From Myxococcales bacterium UBA1238 (GTDB lineage: Bacteria > Myxococcota_A > Bradymonadia > UBA7976 > UBA1532), in the NCBI GenBank assembly GCA_002309015.1, contig DBWM01000071.1, forward strand, positions 32,533-96,532: DNA of 64,000 nucleotides, in the 5' to 3' direction. The notes below the pieces were generated by a model that was given only the letters and a program-made list of their open reading frames with translations, made no database searches and was not told the origin of the DNA. The translations under genes were made by a program, and so were the position numbers. Shown here piece after piece: positions 44,001 through 51,917 of the stretch. Numbering within the stretch: position 1 is the stretch's first letter; every line of letters starts with the position of its first letter.

Positions 44001-45038
44001 TCACTCATCTCGATGCTTCAACCGGAGATTGCGAAAAAGGCTTCCGGTTTAACCAGTTGGTCTCAGGCTTCGCAGTTTTGTTATGCGATCGCGCCCGTCT
44101 ATTACCGCCGCAAACGCGAGGATGTATTAACAGAGCTTCCGGAACTGATAGAGAACCAGGAATGGTGCGAGCTGGAGCCGGAAGAAGAGGAGGTTTATGA
44201 GCAGACCGTCCTTTACGGCACACATATGGCGGTCAGGCAGCTTTCCTGGAATGTGAATGATCTCAGGAAATCTTCAAAAGCCAGTCGCTTAAAAGAGATC
44301 GTGGAGGAAGCGAAGTCCGAAGGCCGGAAGGTGCTCGTCTTTTCGTTCTTTTTGGAGACCTTGCGCAAGGTGGCCTCACTCTTTGGGCATCAATGTCTCG
44401 ATCTCATCAATGGATCCGTTTCAGCTCAGCGCCGTCAGGCCATCATCGATCAGTTCGATCAGTCGCCTGCAGGCACGGTGCTTGCCGCGCAGATCGATGC
44501 GGGCGGTTACGGTCTCAATATTCAGGCTGCAAGCGTCGTGGTGATCTGCGAGCCGCAATATAAGCCTTCAACCGAAATGCAAGCGATTTCAAGAGCTTAC
44601 CGTATGGGACAAGCGCGAAATGTGTTGGTTCATCGCTTGCTTTGCAAAGGCACCATCGACGAGCGACTCACCGAGTTATTGGCTCAAAAGCAAGCGGAAT
44701 TTAATGCGTTTGCAGATCGTTCAGTGGCTGCGGAACAGGTGCGCAACATCGATGAAAAGCAATTCGGTCGGCTGATGAACGAGGAGCAGGAGCGCATCAG
44801 GGCCAAACACGCAGCGGGCGGGAATTCCGGAAAGCCGGCAGCAGAGAAGGTGGTATGGGAAGAGACGGGAGATGAGACCCAGAAGATTGAAAGAATCGAT
44901 TGCTCGCCCATCGCTCCCAAAAGAGCTCTGGGTTTTGAGGGGGACGAAAACCATGCCCGGGACGAAGCTTCGCTGGTAGAGAGCCCACAGCAGATTCGTT
45001 CAAAGATAGATGCGCTGCTGGAATTCAAAAAGCCGTGA
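41040..45038 (+). CDS. SNF2-family helicase with large repeated N-terminal region
   Basis: A 1332-residue cytoplasmic protein. Residues about 820-1270 are a full SNF2 ATPase: LGDEMGLGKTVQ (843-), VVDEAHSVKN (DEAH at 945), MTGTALEN, then in the second lobe VLVFSFFLETL, AQIDAGGYGLNIQ and AISRAYRMGQARNVLVHRLL. Residues 1-820 are helical and appear to be three copies of one module. Each ends with a similar block: EAHAFLESLLSGDYGNK near 226, THRRLTSLLTDEYGQK near 487 and AYRWLRPLTREEYGQR near 737. The C-terminal 90 residues are charged. Base composition is AT-richer than in the flanking genes. It could remodel nucleoprotein or act in defence, but no partner genes of known defence systems were seen. 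Confidence 0.85.
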   Translation: MVRPCSSQEAANLIEKHRSIRDRFQQLSELRGKFLSEVKRNMADLLEQGLAEVLSDAPIEEGFDQTYGSQMKAAGYQTWGQLVEDLNLLAQKEQLTQKQQWSDALQSQFNRALQLDWLKRYLLSLTMEEHSAFLDQIAQMKTRVKSLIEVDLSDMADERCQKLIQELVRYQHFLEQCRQNDPLIENCLQMQQSEGSKIDEALEAFKPAKGFFKYLFASKERKQKANEAHAFLESLLSGDYGNKSEDLLKIFEEDRCSDEEALALYQQTPDIYSDLLEKTVRAAEIPVRVGRNAHRFSKQLSEDSQRVIAEHWSLIGALVKNQNIVECCEDEIKAFSKELFEAKVNALLQKSSIDELDWPQQRNLKNCLSAHGCRSLLDAISLTEKQLAAFAVRDIGQLVRQRESLLARINERMKIDLHRDQSLSQCAQLLSAVSRYRQARLWSEPCNQFLRQYQTLLEQAFKDADPLKNAYRWCMTPEPEKQKALETHRRLTSLLTDEYGQKVKALLQEFAQITQQSNQSGIQDFKANETEFRGIIEELCPGLLGDCDDSHQLSADQVNQLIEEHRERLEELRQIRNAQATQYQSEVISAAKELADQETIEKLKDVPLFEFGPQETLLKGMRFSNAAEVFLAITRGNIRFKASDYRKISQRTDELFRQFRQKMKIRLSADHQNTASTALVTAVWKYKQQAACAEESAAILEQYEAPVAQNIGCLKPATSELKWFLASAEERDIARSAYRWLRPLTREEYGQRSLQTIRDSEEVEGITGQEAWYAFNRDPIPFFKILEDLVPDLLGSDKSIYGLPDELAREIESEPLDLNGLRCSLRKYQEWGVKYILHQKCVLLGDEMGLGKTVQAIAAMVSLRNQGATHFLVACPLSVLINWCREIERHSNLTAIKVHGIERSDGLRRWFREGGVAVTNYQNLNYFVQLVVSQPRFHFAMLVVDEAHSVKNRSAKRTQCTELVGQYTDRRLFMTGTALENRAGEMLSLISMLQPEIAKKASGLTSWSQASQFCYAIAPVYYRRKREDVLTELPELIENQEWCELEPEEEEVYEQTVLYGTHMAVRQLSWNVNDLRKSSKASRLKEIVEEAKSEGRKVLVFSFFLETLRKVASLFGHQCLDLINGSVSAQRRQAIIDQFDQSPAGTVLAAQIDAGGYGLNIQAASVVVICEPQYKPSTEMQAISRAYRMGQARNVLVHRLLCKGTIDERLTELLAQKQAEFNAFADRSVAAEQVRNIDEKQFGRLMNEEQERIRAKHAAGGNSGKPAAEKVVWEETGDETQKIERIDCSPIAPKRALGFEGDENHARDEASLVESPQQIRSKIDALLEFKKP

Positions 45039-45154
45039 TCTCTCGCGCCATTGCGTTCTCCATTGCCTTCCGCGGATCGCCTTCTGCTTGATCGCATCGC
45101 GGGCTGTGGTACAACTGAATTTTGGGTGACGCTGGATTTTTACGGGAGGTGACG

Positions 45155-45367
45155 ATGCGCAGATTCTGGATTTTGGGGGCCGCTTTGGCGGTGACTTTGC
45201 TCGCGTTCGAGGCGTTTGCGGGCTCTTCGGGTGCACCTCCGGGGGGGGGCGGAAATGGTGGCGGGGGTGGTGCCGAACCGGGCCTCTGGGCGATGATGTT
45301 ATTCAGCGCTGCACCTTGTGCATTCTTCGTTCGACGCGCGATGAGATCGAATCGTCGGGAGAAGTAG
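45155..45367 (+). CDS. Short PEP-CTERM-like sorting-signal protein, likely exosortase substrate
   Basis: A 70-residue protein with GGGAGG upstream of its ATG. Residues 1-22 are a signal peptide ending AFEAFA. Residues 24-40 are Gly/Pro-rich (PPGGGGNGGGGG). The tail is a tripartite sorting signal: an EPGLW motif at 41-45, a hydrophobic helix at 46-59 (AMMLFSAAPCAFFV) and an Arg cluster (RRAMRSNRR). This is the layout of PEP-CTERM domains cut by exosortases. The next gene, 6 bases later, is an exosortase, so this is probably its dedicated substrate; mature length would be about 20 residues, mostly Gly. Confidence 0.75.
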   Translation: MRRFWILGAALAVTLLAFEAFAGSSGAPPGGGGNGGGGGAEPGLWAMMLFSAAPCAFFVRRAMRSNRREK

Positions 45368-45373
45368 TTCGGT

Positions 45374-46237
45374 TTGATTGCACAGGAAGCGCAGGTCACA
45401 AAGGGAGCAGGGCGCATCTTTTGGGCGCTTTTGCTCCTTTTTTTATGGAGCGCGTTGCCCGCAGCGCTGTGGTCGGGGCATCTTTGGATAGATGGGGTGC
45501 TTGGGGGGGCGGTGCCCGCGCTGCTTACGCCGTTGATTGCTGTGGGACTGGCGGTGATCGCGGCCAAACGGTCGGATGAGGTCGCATCGCAGGGTGGCGT
45601 TCGGGCGTCACTCCTTTATACAGGGGCGATTCTGGGGATGATGGCGGGCAACCTTTTGGCGTTGTGGCAGCCTTCTTTTTTAATGATCGCGGGGCTTTCG
45701 CTGCCGGTGGGGGCTTACGGGCTCTGTAAACTGGCGCTTGGCGATCGTGCACGCCGCTTCTTGTTTCCCTGTTGCTTCCTGATCTTTCTGTTGCCCTTCG
45801 AGTATTTTCTGCGGCCCTATTGTGATGCGCCGTTGCAGGCGCTGACGGCTACGCTGGCACAGGCGTTTTTGAACGTTGCAGGGTACAACATCCGCATGTG
45901 GGGCGAGCATACCATCTATAACGCCCTCTATTATGTGCGCGTGGACGAGACCTGTTCGGGGATGAACCTGCTTTGGACGTTGTGGATGTATGGGTTGGTG
46001 TTCGGTTGGCTGACGGATCGGCGCGTTTGGGTGCGGGGGATCCTTTGTGCATGCGTGGTTCCGCTGGCGATGCTGGCCAATGGATTGCGGGTGGCGGTCA
46101 TCATGCTGCTCGGGATCTACGGGGGGGATGACTGGGCCATGGGCTTCTGGCATACGGGAAGCGCCTATCTCATCTTTTTGCCGGTATTTTTTGCGCTTTA
46201 TATCGTGGGGCAGGCGTTAAAAGGGCGGTATCGATGA
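45374..46237 (+). CDS. Exosortase (Xrt family) transpeptidase-like membrane protease
   Basis: A 287-residue protein with about eight transmembrane helices, start TTG 45374. The catalytic triad of exosortases is visible: Cys194 in VDETCSGMN, Arg239 in ANGLRVAV and His260 in GFWHTGSAY, each in the expected helix context. It should cleave the EPGLW-type tail of the preceding peptide and possibly attach it to another envelope component. Its end overlaps the next gene by four bases (ATGA), so all four genes from the peptide to the acyltransferase-like gene form an operon. Which exosortase subclass it belongs to is not known. Confidence 0.88.
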   Translation: MIAQEAQVTKGAGRIFWALLLLFLWSALPAALWSGHLWIDGVLGGAVPALLTPLIAVGLAVIAAKRSDEVASQGGVRASLLYTGAILGMMAGNLLALWQPSFLMIAGLSLPVGAYGLCKLALGDRARRFLFPCCFLIFLLPFEYFLRPYCDAPLQALTATLAQAFLNVAGYNIRMWGEHTIYNALYYVRVDETCSGMNLLWTLWMYGLVFGWLTDRRVWVRGILCACVVPLAMLANGLRVAVIMLLGIYGGDDWAMGFWHTGSAYLIFLPVFFALYIVGQALKGRYR

Positions 46238-46707
46238 AGCAAAAAGGGTGGGCGTTTTTGTTATGGGGGGCGATCTTTGGCTATGGAAGCTGGCTTTGCT
46301 GCTCGGCCTATGGGGTTCTGACCGAAGAATACCGCATTAAAGGGGTGAATCGGATCTATTCCCGGCCGTATGAAGATGCCCTGGGGCTCTGTTATGATCC
46401 GCGCGAGGGGGATTTATGGCAGGAGATCGGGCAGAGATACGGGCTTCTGTTGCAGGAGAAGCCGCAGGGTGAGGCGGAATGGCGGCAGATTTTGGGTGAG
46501 AAGGGGATTGAGACGCTCGCATGCGACGCTTTAAACGGCGAGCAATGGCCCATGTTGTGGTTTGAGGGTGGAGAGACGCTGCTTCAAACGGGGGTATACG
46601 GGCGAAACCCGATGATCTTCTATCCAAAGAAGGGGATGTATTTGTTGGATCACAGCCCTTCGGGGCGATGTTTAGCGATGAAGCTCAAAGGATCGGCGCC
46701 GTGGTGA
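46234..46707 (+). CDS. Membrane-anchored protein of the exosortase operon, unknown function
   Basis: A 157-residue protein with one N-terminal membrane helix (WAFLLWGAIFGYGSWLCCSAYGV), which may be an anchor. The rest should be periplasmic: YSRPYEDALGLCYDPREGD, WRQILGEKGIETLACDAL, EQWPMLWFEGGETLLQTG and FYPKKGMYLLD. No family was recognised. Overlap with the exosortase gene (ATGA) on the left and by 40 bases with the acyltransferase-like gene on the right points to tight co-expression. It may be an assembly or partner factor for the sorted peptide. Confidence 0.7.
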   Translation: MKQKGWAFLLWGAIFGYGSWLCCSAYGVLTEEYRIKGVNRIYSRPYEDALGLCYDPREGDLWQEIGQRYGLLLQEKPQGEAEWRQILGEKGIETLACDALNGEQWPMLWFEGGETLLQTGVYGRNPMIFYPKKGMYLLDHSPSGRCLAMKLKGSAPW

Positions 46708-48128
46708 GGACGCTTTGCTTTGCCCTTTCGGCGTTGAGCGGCTGTTTAAATGGGATCGCCTTCATCTTTAACGGCGGTCTGGCCCTCATCGCGAACGTGC
46801 CATTGCTCTGTGCATTGTGGTTTGGGCGCGATCGCGCGGTTTGGCAGGCGCTGCTTGGGGGGTTAACGGGGTTTCTGGCGGGGCTGCATATCTACGGGAT
46901 CTGGAGTTATGGGGTGGGGCTCTTCGTGGGATTCGGCCTTTACACCGGAAGCCAGATGGTTCTGTACGCGCTGATGCTCCGTTATTTGTGGAAGCGGAGT
47001 CGGTGGCTCGACGTGGCGCTGCCCGTGATCGCCTGGTGCATCACCGAATGGATCCGTACGGTGGGGCCTTTATCGATGCCGGCCTCCTATGTGGGCTGCA
47101 TTGCAGACGTGGGGTTCCTCCGTTGGTGGCTCTACGCGGCGCGCTGGATGGGGGGGATCGGCGTAAGCGGTCTCATTGCATTGGCGCAGAGTGCCCTCTT
47201 CTTTTTGTTGTTCTGCCGTAAGACCCATTTGAAACCGGCCTTGACGGGCCTTGGCCTGTTCTTTGCGGTGGGGATTTTGGGGGTGATCCGGCCGCCATCG
47301 ATCGATGGGACGCCCGTGAAGGTGGCGATCGTTCAGGGGGGGCTCGCCAATGCGCAGTACGATGCGGCCCTGATCGATCATTTAGCGATGAAGGATGTGG
47401 TTCAAAGTTACGAGATCCTCTCGAAGAAGGCTTATGCGTCGGGGGCGGATCTGGTGGTTTGGCCGGAGACAGCGGTGCGCGCGCCGGTGCTTCAGACCCC
47501 ATCGCTTCAAAGGCGCCTGTTTCCCTCCGAAAAAGATCGGAGCCTTCTCGTTGCGGGGGTGATCCGCGAGGAGGCGGGGCTGCGTTACAACTCGGCGGTG
47601 GCCGTGGGGCCGGGCGGAAAAATATGGGATACTTACGATAAAGAGCGGTTGGTGCCCGGAGTGGAGGACGATTTTGAGCCGGGGACGCGGGATCCGATCC
47701 TTCAGACGCCCCTGGGATCGCTTGGGGTGCTCATTTGCCTGGAGTCGGTCTACCCGCAGATGGGCCGATCCCTGAAGGACGCGGAGATTTTATTGGTGCT
47801 CAGCAACGATGCGGGGTTTGGTCGATCGCCGATCTCCCACCATATGGTCAACCGTGCCATCGTCCGCGCGGTGGAGCTGGGGCGCTATGTTCTGCGGGCA
47901 GGGCAGGCGGGCGTGAGCGCGATCATCGATCCACGGGGGGATCAGCTTCAAATGATGCCGCTTTTTGAGGCGGGTCTGATCGAAGGGGAGGTCAACCTGC
48001 GGAAGGATTCGACCCTCTACGCGCGGTTGGGGCCATGGCCGATCTGGATCTGCTGGGCTGCATTGATCGCGATCATCGTATGGCGCGTAAAAGATCGGCA
48101 GAGGACGGCCGGTAAAGGTCAGATCTGA
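46668..48128 (+). CDS. Lnt-like carbon-nitrogen hydrolase with membrane domain
   Basis: A 486-residue protein. About six N-terminal transmembrane helices (to about residue 215) are followed by a nitrilase domain with a full triad: Glu267 in VVWPETAV, Lys325 in YDKERLVP and Cys357 in GVLICLESVYP. A last helix is at about 455-475. The layout equals apolipoprotein N-acyltransferase, which transfers an acyl chain from a phospholipid to a lipoprotein N-terminus. A GTG at 46701 in the same frame is an alternative start. In the exosortase operon it may acylate another partner rather than ordinary lipoproteins; a housekeeping copy probably lies elsewhere. This is inference. Confidence 0.82.
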   Translation: MFSDEAQRIGAVVRTLCFALSALSGCLNGIAFIFNGGLALIANVPLLCALWFGRDRAVWQALLGGLTGFLAGLHIYGIWSYGVGLFVGFGLYTGSQMVLYALMLRYLWKRSRWLDVALPVIAWCITEWIRTVGPLSMPASYVGCIADVGFLRWWLYAARWMGGIGVSGLIALAQSALFFLLFCRKTHLKPALTGLGLFFAVGILGVIRPPSIDGTPVKVAIVQGGLANAQYDAALIDHLAMKDVVQSYEILSKKAYASGADLVVWPETAVRAPVLQTPSLQRRLFPSEKDRSLLVAGVIREEAGLRYNSAVAVGPGGKIWDTYDKERLVPGVEDDFEPGTRDPILQTPLGSLGVLICLESVYPQMGRSLKDAEILLVLSNDAGFGRSPISHHMVNRAIVRAVELGRYVLRAGQAGVSAIIDPRGDQLQMMPLFEAGLIEGEVNLRKDSTLYARLGPWPIWICWAALIAIIVWRVKDRQRTAGKGQI

Positions 48129-48588
48129 TCCCCAAGAAATGGGCATGACGGTTCGTGATGGGCACAACTTTTGAGTGAGAACGGCTGTGATCATGCCGTG
48201 AGGGTCGGTTTTGACGTGATCGTCAAAAGCCTTTTGCGGGTTGGGGCAGTATTTTTGACGTTAAGACCGTGGTGATCCGTTTGTTGGGCTCCATTCTTTT
48301 GAATGAAAATCCCGGCTTTTAACGGATCATGCGCGATCTGATGAAGCAAAAAGCGAACTGACCGTTCAAACAGTGGGTTAACATTCATTTTAAACGGGCA
48401 TTTTGGGCGGTGAAGCCCGCTTCGGATTCAAAAGATCGTCTTCAAACGAACGGATCACGTCGGAACTTTTGGGATGGATGCAGCGTGATCCGAAGGTGGA
48501 CATCCGTTCTGATCGAACTGAAGTCGGGTGATCGGGCGGTCGACGGGGCTTTGCATCTGCGCGGATCGCAGTTTACGGCCGGTGAAGC
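48129..48588. other. Convergent intergenic region with a small inverted repeat
   Basis: A 460-base gap between convergent genes. The sequence TTTTGACG-TGAT-CGTCAAAA (48209-48228) is a perfect 8-base inverted repeat, possibly a bidirectional terminator stem or a protein-binding site; no long T-tract follows. No convincing gene was found. Confidence 0.45.
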
Positions 48589-49689
48589 TCACTTCTTTTC
48601 GGTGTCTTCGGGGTAGATCAGGTCGAAGAGGGTGACTTCGTAGGATTTGGGGTACATCGAAAGGGCGATTTGGTCCCCTTTGGGGCTGAAGGCAGCGCTG
48701 GGTCCTCCGGAAATATTGGGGGGGATCATCGCGAGTTCCTGGACGGTCTGGCTCTTCAGGTGGACTACGCTTGAGGGGAGACCGAGCCTTGTAAAGAAGA
48801 GGTAGTCGAAGGTCGGGCTCAGTTCCAATGTGGACGGCCTGTTGGGGGCCTCTGTGCTCCCTTCGGTTGCAAAGTCAAACGTCGACCAGATATGGTTCCG
48901 ATGGTTCTGAACCTCCACGTGACAATGTTTGGGGCCGCAATATTCGATCAGAAAATGGAGATCATCCTGCTTATAGACCTGGGTCAGATGGAGATCTTCG
49001 TCCCCTAACTTGTAGTCGAGGTTATATTTAAACTGCGCGAGGGGCACGGGACCGCTCGGTTTGTTGATGCGCCAGAGCTCGAAACCCTTCTCACCATCGA
49101 TGATCATGTCGTTGCCAAAGAGGCGAACCCCATCGTGATCGTAGCGATCGGACTGTGGAATCGTCGCGAGCTTGACTACACTGCGGGAATCGTAGACCTG
49201 AATCCCGTTCAATGTGCCCATCACCACGTATTTACAGTCGGGAGTCAGGGCGGTTAAGCGGTGTAAACCGGGGGTGAACCGTATAAATTCTTTTTCGTCT
49301 TCGCTGTAGAACAGATAAACGTCGCCGTTGTTGATGCGCGCAACGGCCCATGCCGGTTGATCACAGCCGCTCGTATCGGCCACATCGTTGGTCAACGGCC
49401 GGGAGAGCCAGAGTTGCTCGCCGGTTTTCGGATCGAAACTGCGGAGGCGGTTGTCGTTAAAACCTACGAGGAGGCGGGATCCGTCCTTACCTGCGTAGGC
49501 CACCGAGGTGGCAGTGCCCGCTGCGAGCTGTCCCTGCGACTGACAGGACAAAGATCCGGCCACAAACGTGAGACCCTTCTGCCATCGGCCGGGGATCTTC
49601 TCGTCTCTCGGTCGGATCGGATCGGCTTTTACGGGCTGGAACAGATCGATCAAAAGGAAGGAGAGGCAGCAAATGAAAAACTGGCGCAT
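48589..49689 (-). CDS. Exported beta-propeller-like protein
   Basis: A 366-residue protein from ATG 49689 (GGAAAG upstream). The signal peptide (about 1-22, FFICCLSFLLIDLFQPVKA) is followed by a repetitive beta-rich body with WD40/PQQ-like features: SRLLVGFNDNRLRSFDPKTGEQLWLS, TPDCKYVVMGTLNGIQVYDSRS, EKGFELWRINKPSG and LSPTFDYLFFTRLG, FSPKGDQIALSMYP. It is likely a periplasmic propeller that binds a partner; no enzymatic motif is seen. It precedes no clear operon partner: the DEAD-box gene on the same strand ends 83 bases upstream. Confidence 0.75.
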   Translation of the reverse strand: MRQFFICCLSFLLIDLFQPVKADPIRPRDEKIPGRWQKGLTFVAGSLSCQSQGQLAAGTATSVAYAGKDGSRLLVGFNDNRLRSFDPKTGEQLWLSRPLTNDVADTSGCDQPAWAVARINNGDVYLFYSEDEKEFIRFTPGLHRLTALTPDCKYVVMGTLNGIQVYDSRSVVKLATIPQSDRYDHDGVRLFGNDMIIDGEKGFELWRINKPSGPVPLAQFKYNLDYKLGDEDLHLTQVYKQDDLHFLIEYCGPKHCHVEVQNHRNHIWSTFDFATEGSTEAPNRPSTLELSPTFDYLFFTRLGLPSSVVHLKSQTVQELAMIPPNISGGPSAAFSPKGDQIALSMYPKSYEVTLFDLIYPEDTEKK

Positions 49690-49772
49690 CGGACTTTCCA
49701 AAAAGGCCGCATGGGCGGCATCGATATGGGGAGTAACGGAAGGTGATGGTGCGATCGTTTAAAAAAGAAGTC

Positions 49773-51842
49773 TCAGGATCGGGGCGAAATGCGTCGGTTC
49801 AAACGCTCGCGCTTTTGGGCCTTGGCGGGTTGTGATCCGTTCGCCGCGCGCGGATCCTGCCTGGTCTGCTTGGGGTGGAACTCCGACGGCTTGCTCTTGG
49901 CCTGTGGTTTGCCCGATCGGTCTTTGGGCTTTCGCGGAGATTCAAACCGCTCGATCTCGCAGGGGGCGGATTGCTGGGGGGCAGACTGGGTGATCGGTTC
50001 GATCGGCTCGTTCTTTTCGGTGCGATCCTGCCTCTTTGAGGTAAAGGGCCTCGGTCGGCTTTGTCCCCTGGAACCTCTCGGCTGAATGTTTTGCGGTGCG
50101 ATGCGGCAGCGGATGGGATAACCGCGCAATGTGGCCAGTTCCTGCAGCGCCTGATCGACAAAGTTCTGCGGAATCTCGACGAAGCTGTCGCGATCGCAGA
50201 TGGTGATCGCCCCGATCATGGGCCCCGGAATGCCGGCTTCGTTGGCCAACGCGCCAACCACGTCGTTCACGCGCACGCCATGGATCCTCCCCGCCGAAAG
50301 CTGCAGAAGCACAATCTTTCCCGAGGCGATGGGCACCGGATCAGGGGGCAGCTGAAGCGGGCGATGCAGCTGTGCCAGACGGGCAAGACCCGCTGCCGCG
50401 TCTAATATGTCGTCGCCTTCTTCGGTCATCTTGCGGATCAACCCGCGGAAAAACTCCAGATCGTCGCTTTGCATCTGGTTCCGGATGGCGGCTTTAAAGA
50501 GTTCCGTCCGACTCCGCCCGATCTCTTCGGCTGTGGGCGCGCTCATCTGTTCGATCTTGCAATGCGTAAAGCGCTCGATCTCCCTTAACTGGTCGCGCTC
50601 CCTCGGTCGTACGAATAAGATCGCGATGCCTTCGCGGCCGGCCCTGCCCGTCCTTCCGATGCGATGCAGGTATAACTCCGGTTCAACCGGGATGTCGTAG
50701 TTGATAACGTGGGTTAACCCCTCGATATCGAGGCCCCGCGCCGCAACATCGGTGGCCACCACGACGTCAACCTTGCCTCTCCGCAGTCGCTCCACGACCC
50801 TTTCGCGGTGGGCCTGGCTCATATCGCCGTGCAAAGGCTCGGCCACAAACCCTCGCTCCTCGAGCGCATCGGCGAGATCCCCCGCTGACTGACGGGTACG
50901 GGTGAATATGAGCGACGCGCGGGCGGACTCCGCCTCCAGTAAACGGCACAACACAAACAATTTATCGTGCCCGTGCACCAGTAAATAGCGCTGCTCGATG
51001 GTGGGAAGCGTCATCTCTCCGCCGTCGACATGCACAAACGCGGGATCGATCAGACGCTTTTCGGCGACAGCCCTCACTTCACTCGGCATGGTGGCCGAGA
51101 ATAACGCCTTTTGCAGGTGCCTTTCCGCCGGTACCTGGTCGAGGATCCAACCGACATCCTCTATGAAGCCCATCTTGAGCATCTCATCTGCTTCATCGAG
51201 GACGAAGTAATCCAGGTTTTCGAGCACGAGACTACCGCGCTTGATATGGTCGATCACGCGGCCCGGAGTACCCACAACAATCTGTACACCCCGCTTCAGC
51301 GCCGTTTCCTGCGGAGGGATCGGCTGACCACCATAGAGTGCCGCCACATGCAAACGTGCCATAAACTGCCCGTATACATGGATTGCATCGCAGATCTGCA
51401 TGGCCAGTTCGCGTGTAGGGGCCAGGATCAACGCCTGCACAACCGACCTTGACAGATCGATCTTTTGCAAGATCGGCAACGCAAACGCTGCTGTCTTACC
51501 GGTACCTGTCCTTGCCTGACCGATCAGGTCGCGTCCTTCAAGCAATAAGGGGATGGCTTCCTGCTGGATCGACGTGGGGTGAATATATTGTGCAGACTTC
51601 AGAGCGCGCAGAATGGGCTTTGACAGCGAGAAATCTGTGAACTTAGGCTTCAAATCCACAGATTCTGCTGGATCAGGCTCGATTTCCTGAGAAGAAAGCC
51701 CCTCATTCGGCGGAATCTTGTCACTTTCTGAAGCCTGGAACTGACCATCATCGTCGGTTAAGGGCTGTTCCTGTGCATCAGAAGTGGGCTGATCCGTCGG
51801 TTTAGTGGACTCTACAGCGTTTGGATCACTGGTCAACGGCAT
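49773..51842 (-). CDS. DEAD-box RNA helicase with DbpA-type RNA-binding domain (CsdA/DeaD-like)
   Basis: A 689-residue protein from ATG 51842 (AGGAGC upstream). After an 80-residue acidic N-terminus come the helicase motifs: Q motif near PTSIQQEAIPLL, Walker A ARTGTGKT, PTRELA, VLDEADEM, SAT, then ARGLDIEG and HRIGRTGRAG. The C-terminal DbpA-like domain (about 545-620; VLLQLSAGRIHGVRVNDVVGALANEAGI) follows, and then a basic low-complexity tail. This layout equals DeaD/CsdA, which helps ribosome assembly and mRNA decay at low temperature. It precedes and is on the same strand as the kinase gene, with a 75-base gap. Confidence 0.93.
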   Translation of the reverse strand: MPLTSDPNAVESTKPTDQPTSDAQEQPLTDDDGQFQASESDKIPPNEGLSSQEIEPDPAESVDLKPKFTDFSLSKPILRALKSAQYIHPTSIQQEAIPLLLEGRDLIGQARTGTGKTAAFALPILQKIDLSRSVVQALILAPTRELAMQICDAIHVYGQFMARLHVAALYGGQPIPPQETALKRGVQIVVGTPGRVIDHIKRGSLVLENLDYFVLDEADEMLKMGFIEDVGWILDQVPAERHLQKALFSATMPSEVRAVAEKRLIDPAFVHVDGGEMTLPTIEQRYLLVHGHDKLFVLCRLLEAESARASLIFTRTRQSAGDLADALEERGFVAEPLHGDMSQAHRERVVERLRRGKVDVVVATDVAARGLDIEGLTHVINYDIPVEPELYLHRIGRTGRAGREGIAILFVRPRERDQLREIERFTHCKIEQMSAPTAEEIGRSRTELFKAAIRNQMQSDDLEFFRGLIRKMTEEGDDILDAAAGLARLAQLHRPLQLPPDPVPIASGKIVLLQLSAGRIHGVRVNDVVGALANEAGIPGPMIGAITICDRDSFVEIPQNFVDQALQELATLRGYPIRCRIAPQNIQPRGSRGQSRPRPFTSKRQDRTEKNEPIEPITQSAPQQSAPCEIERFESPRKPKDRSGKPQAKSKPSEFHPKQTRQDPRAANGSQPAKAQKRERLNRRISPRS

Positions 51843-51917
51843 AAGCGCTCCTTTTAAAAGCGCGGCATTGTACTGGGTTTGATTAAAAAGGGTAGTCCAT
51901 TTCAAAAAGAAGGGACC

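Noticed and set aside
41040..45038. SNF2 gene as part of DISARM, Zorya or similar defence system
   Set aside because: No methyltransferase, motor pair, nuclease or PLD partner genes were found in the neighbourhood.
48191..48616. Short frames (65 and 68 codons) in the convergent gap
   Set aside because: No ribosome site, no motif, and one overlaps the end of the propeller gene.
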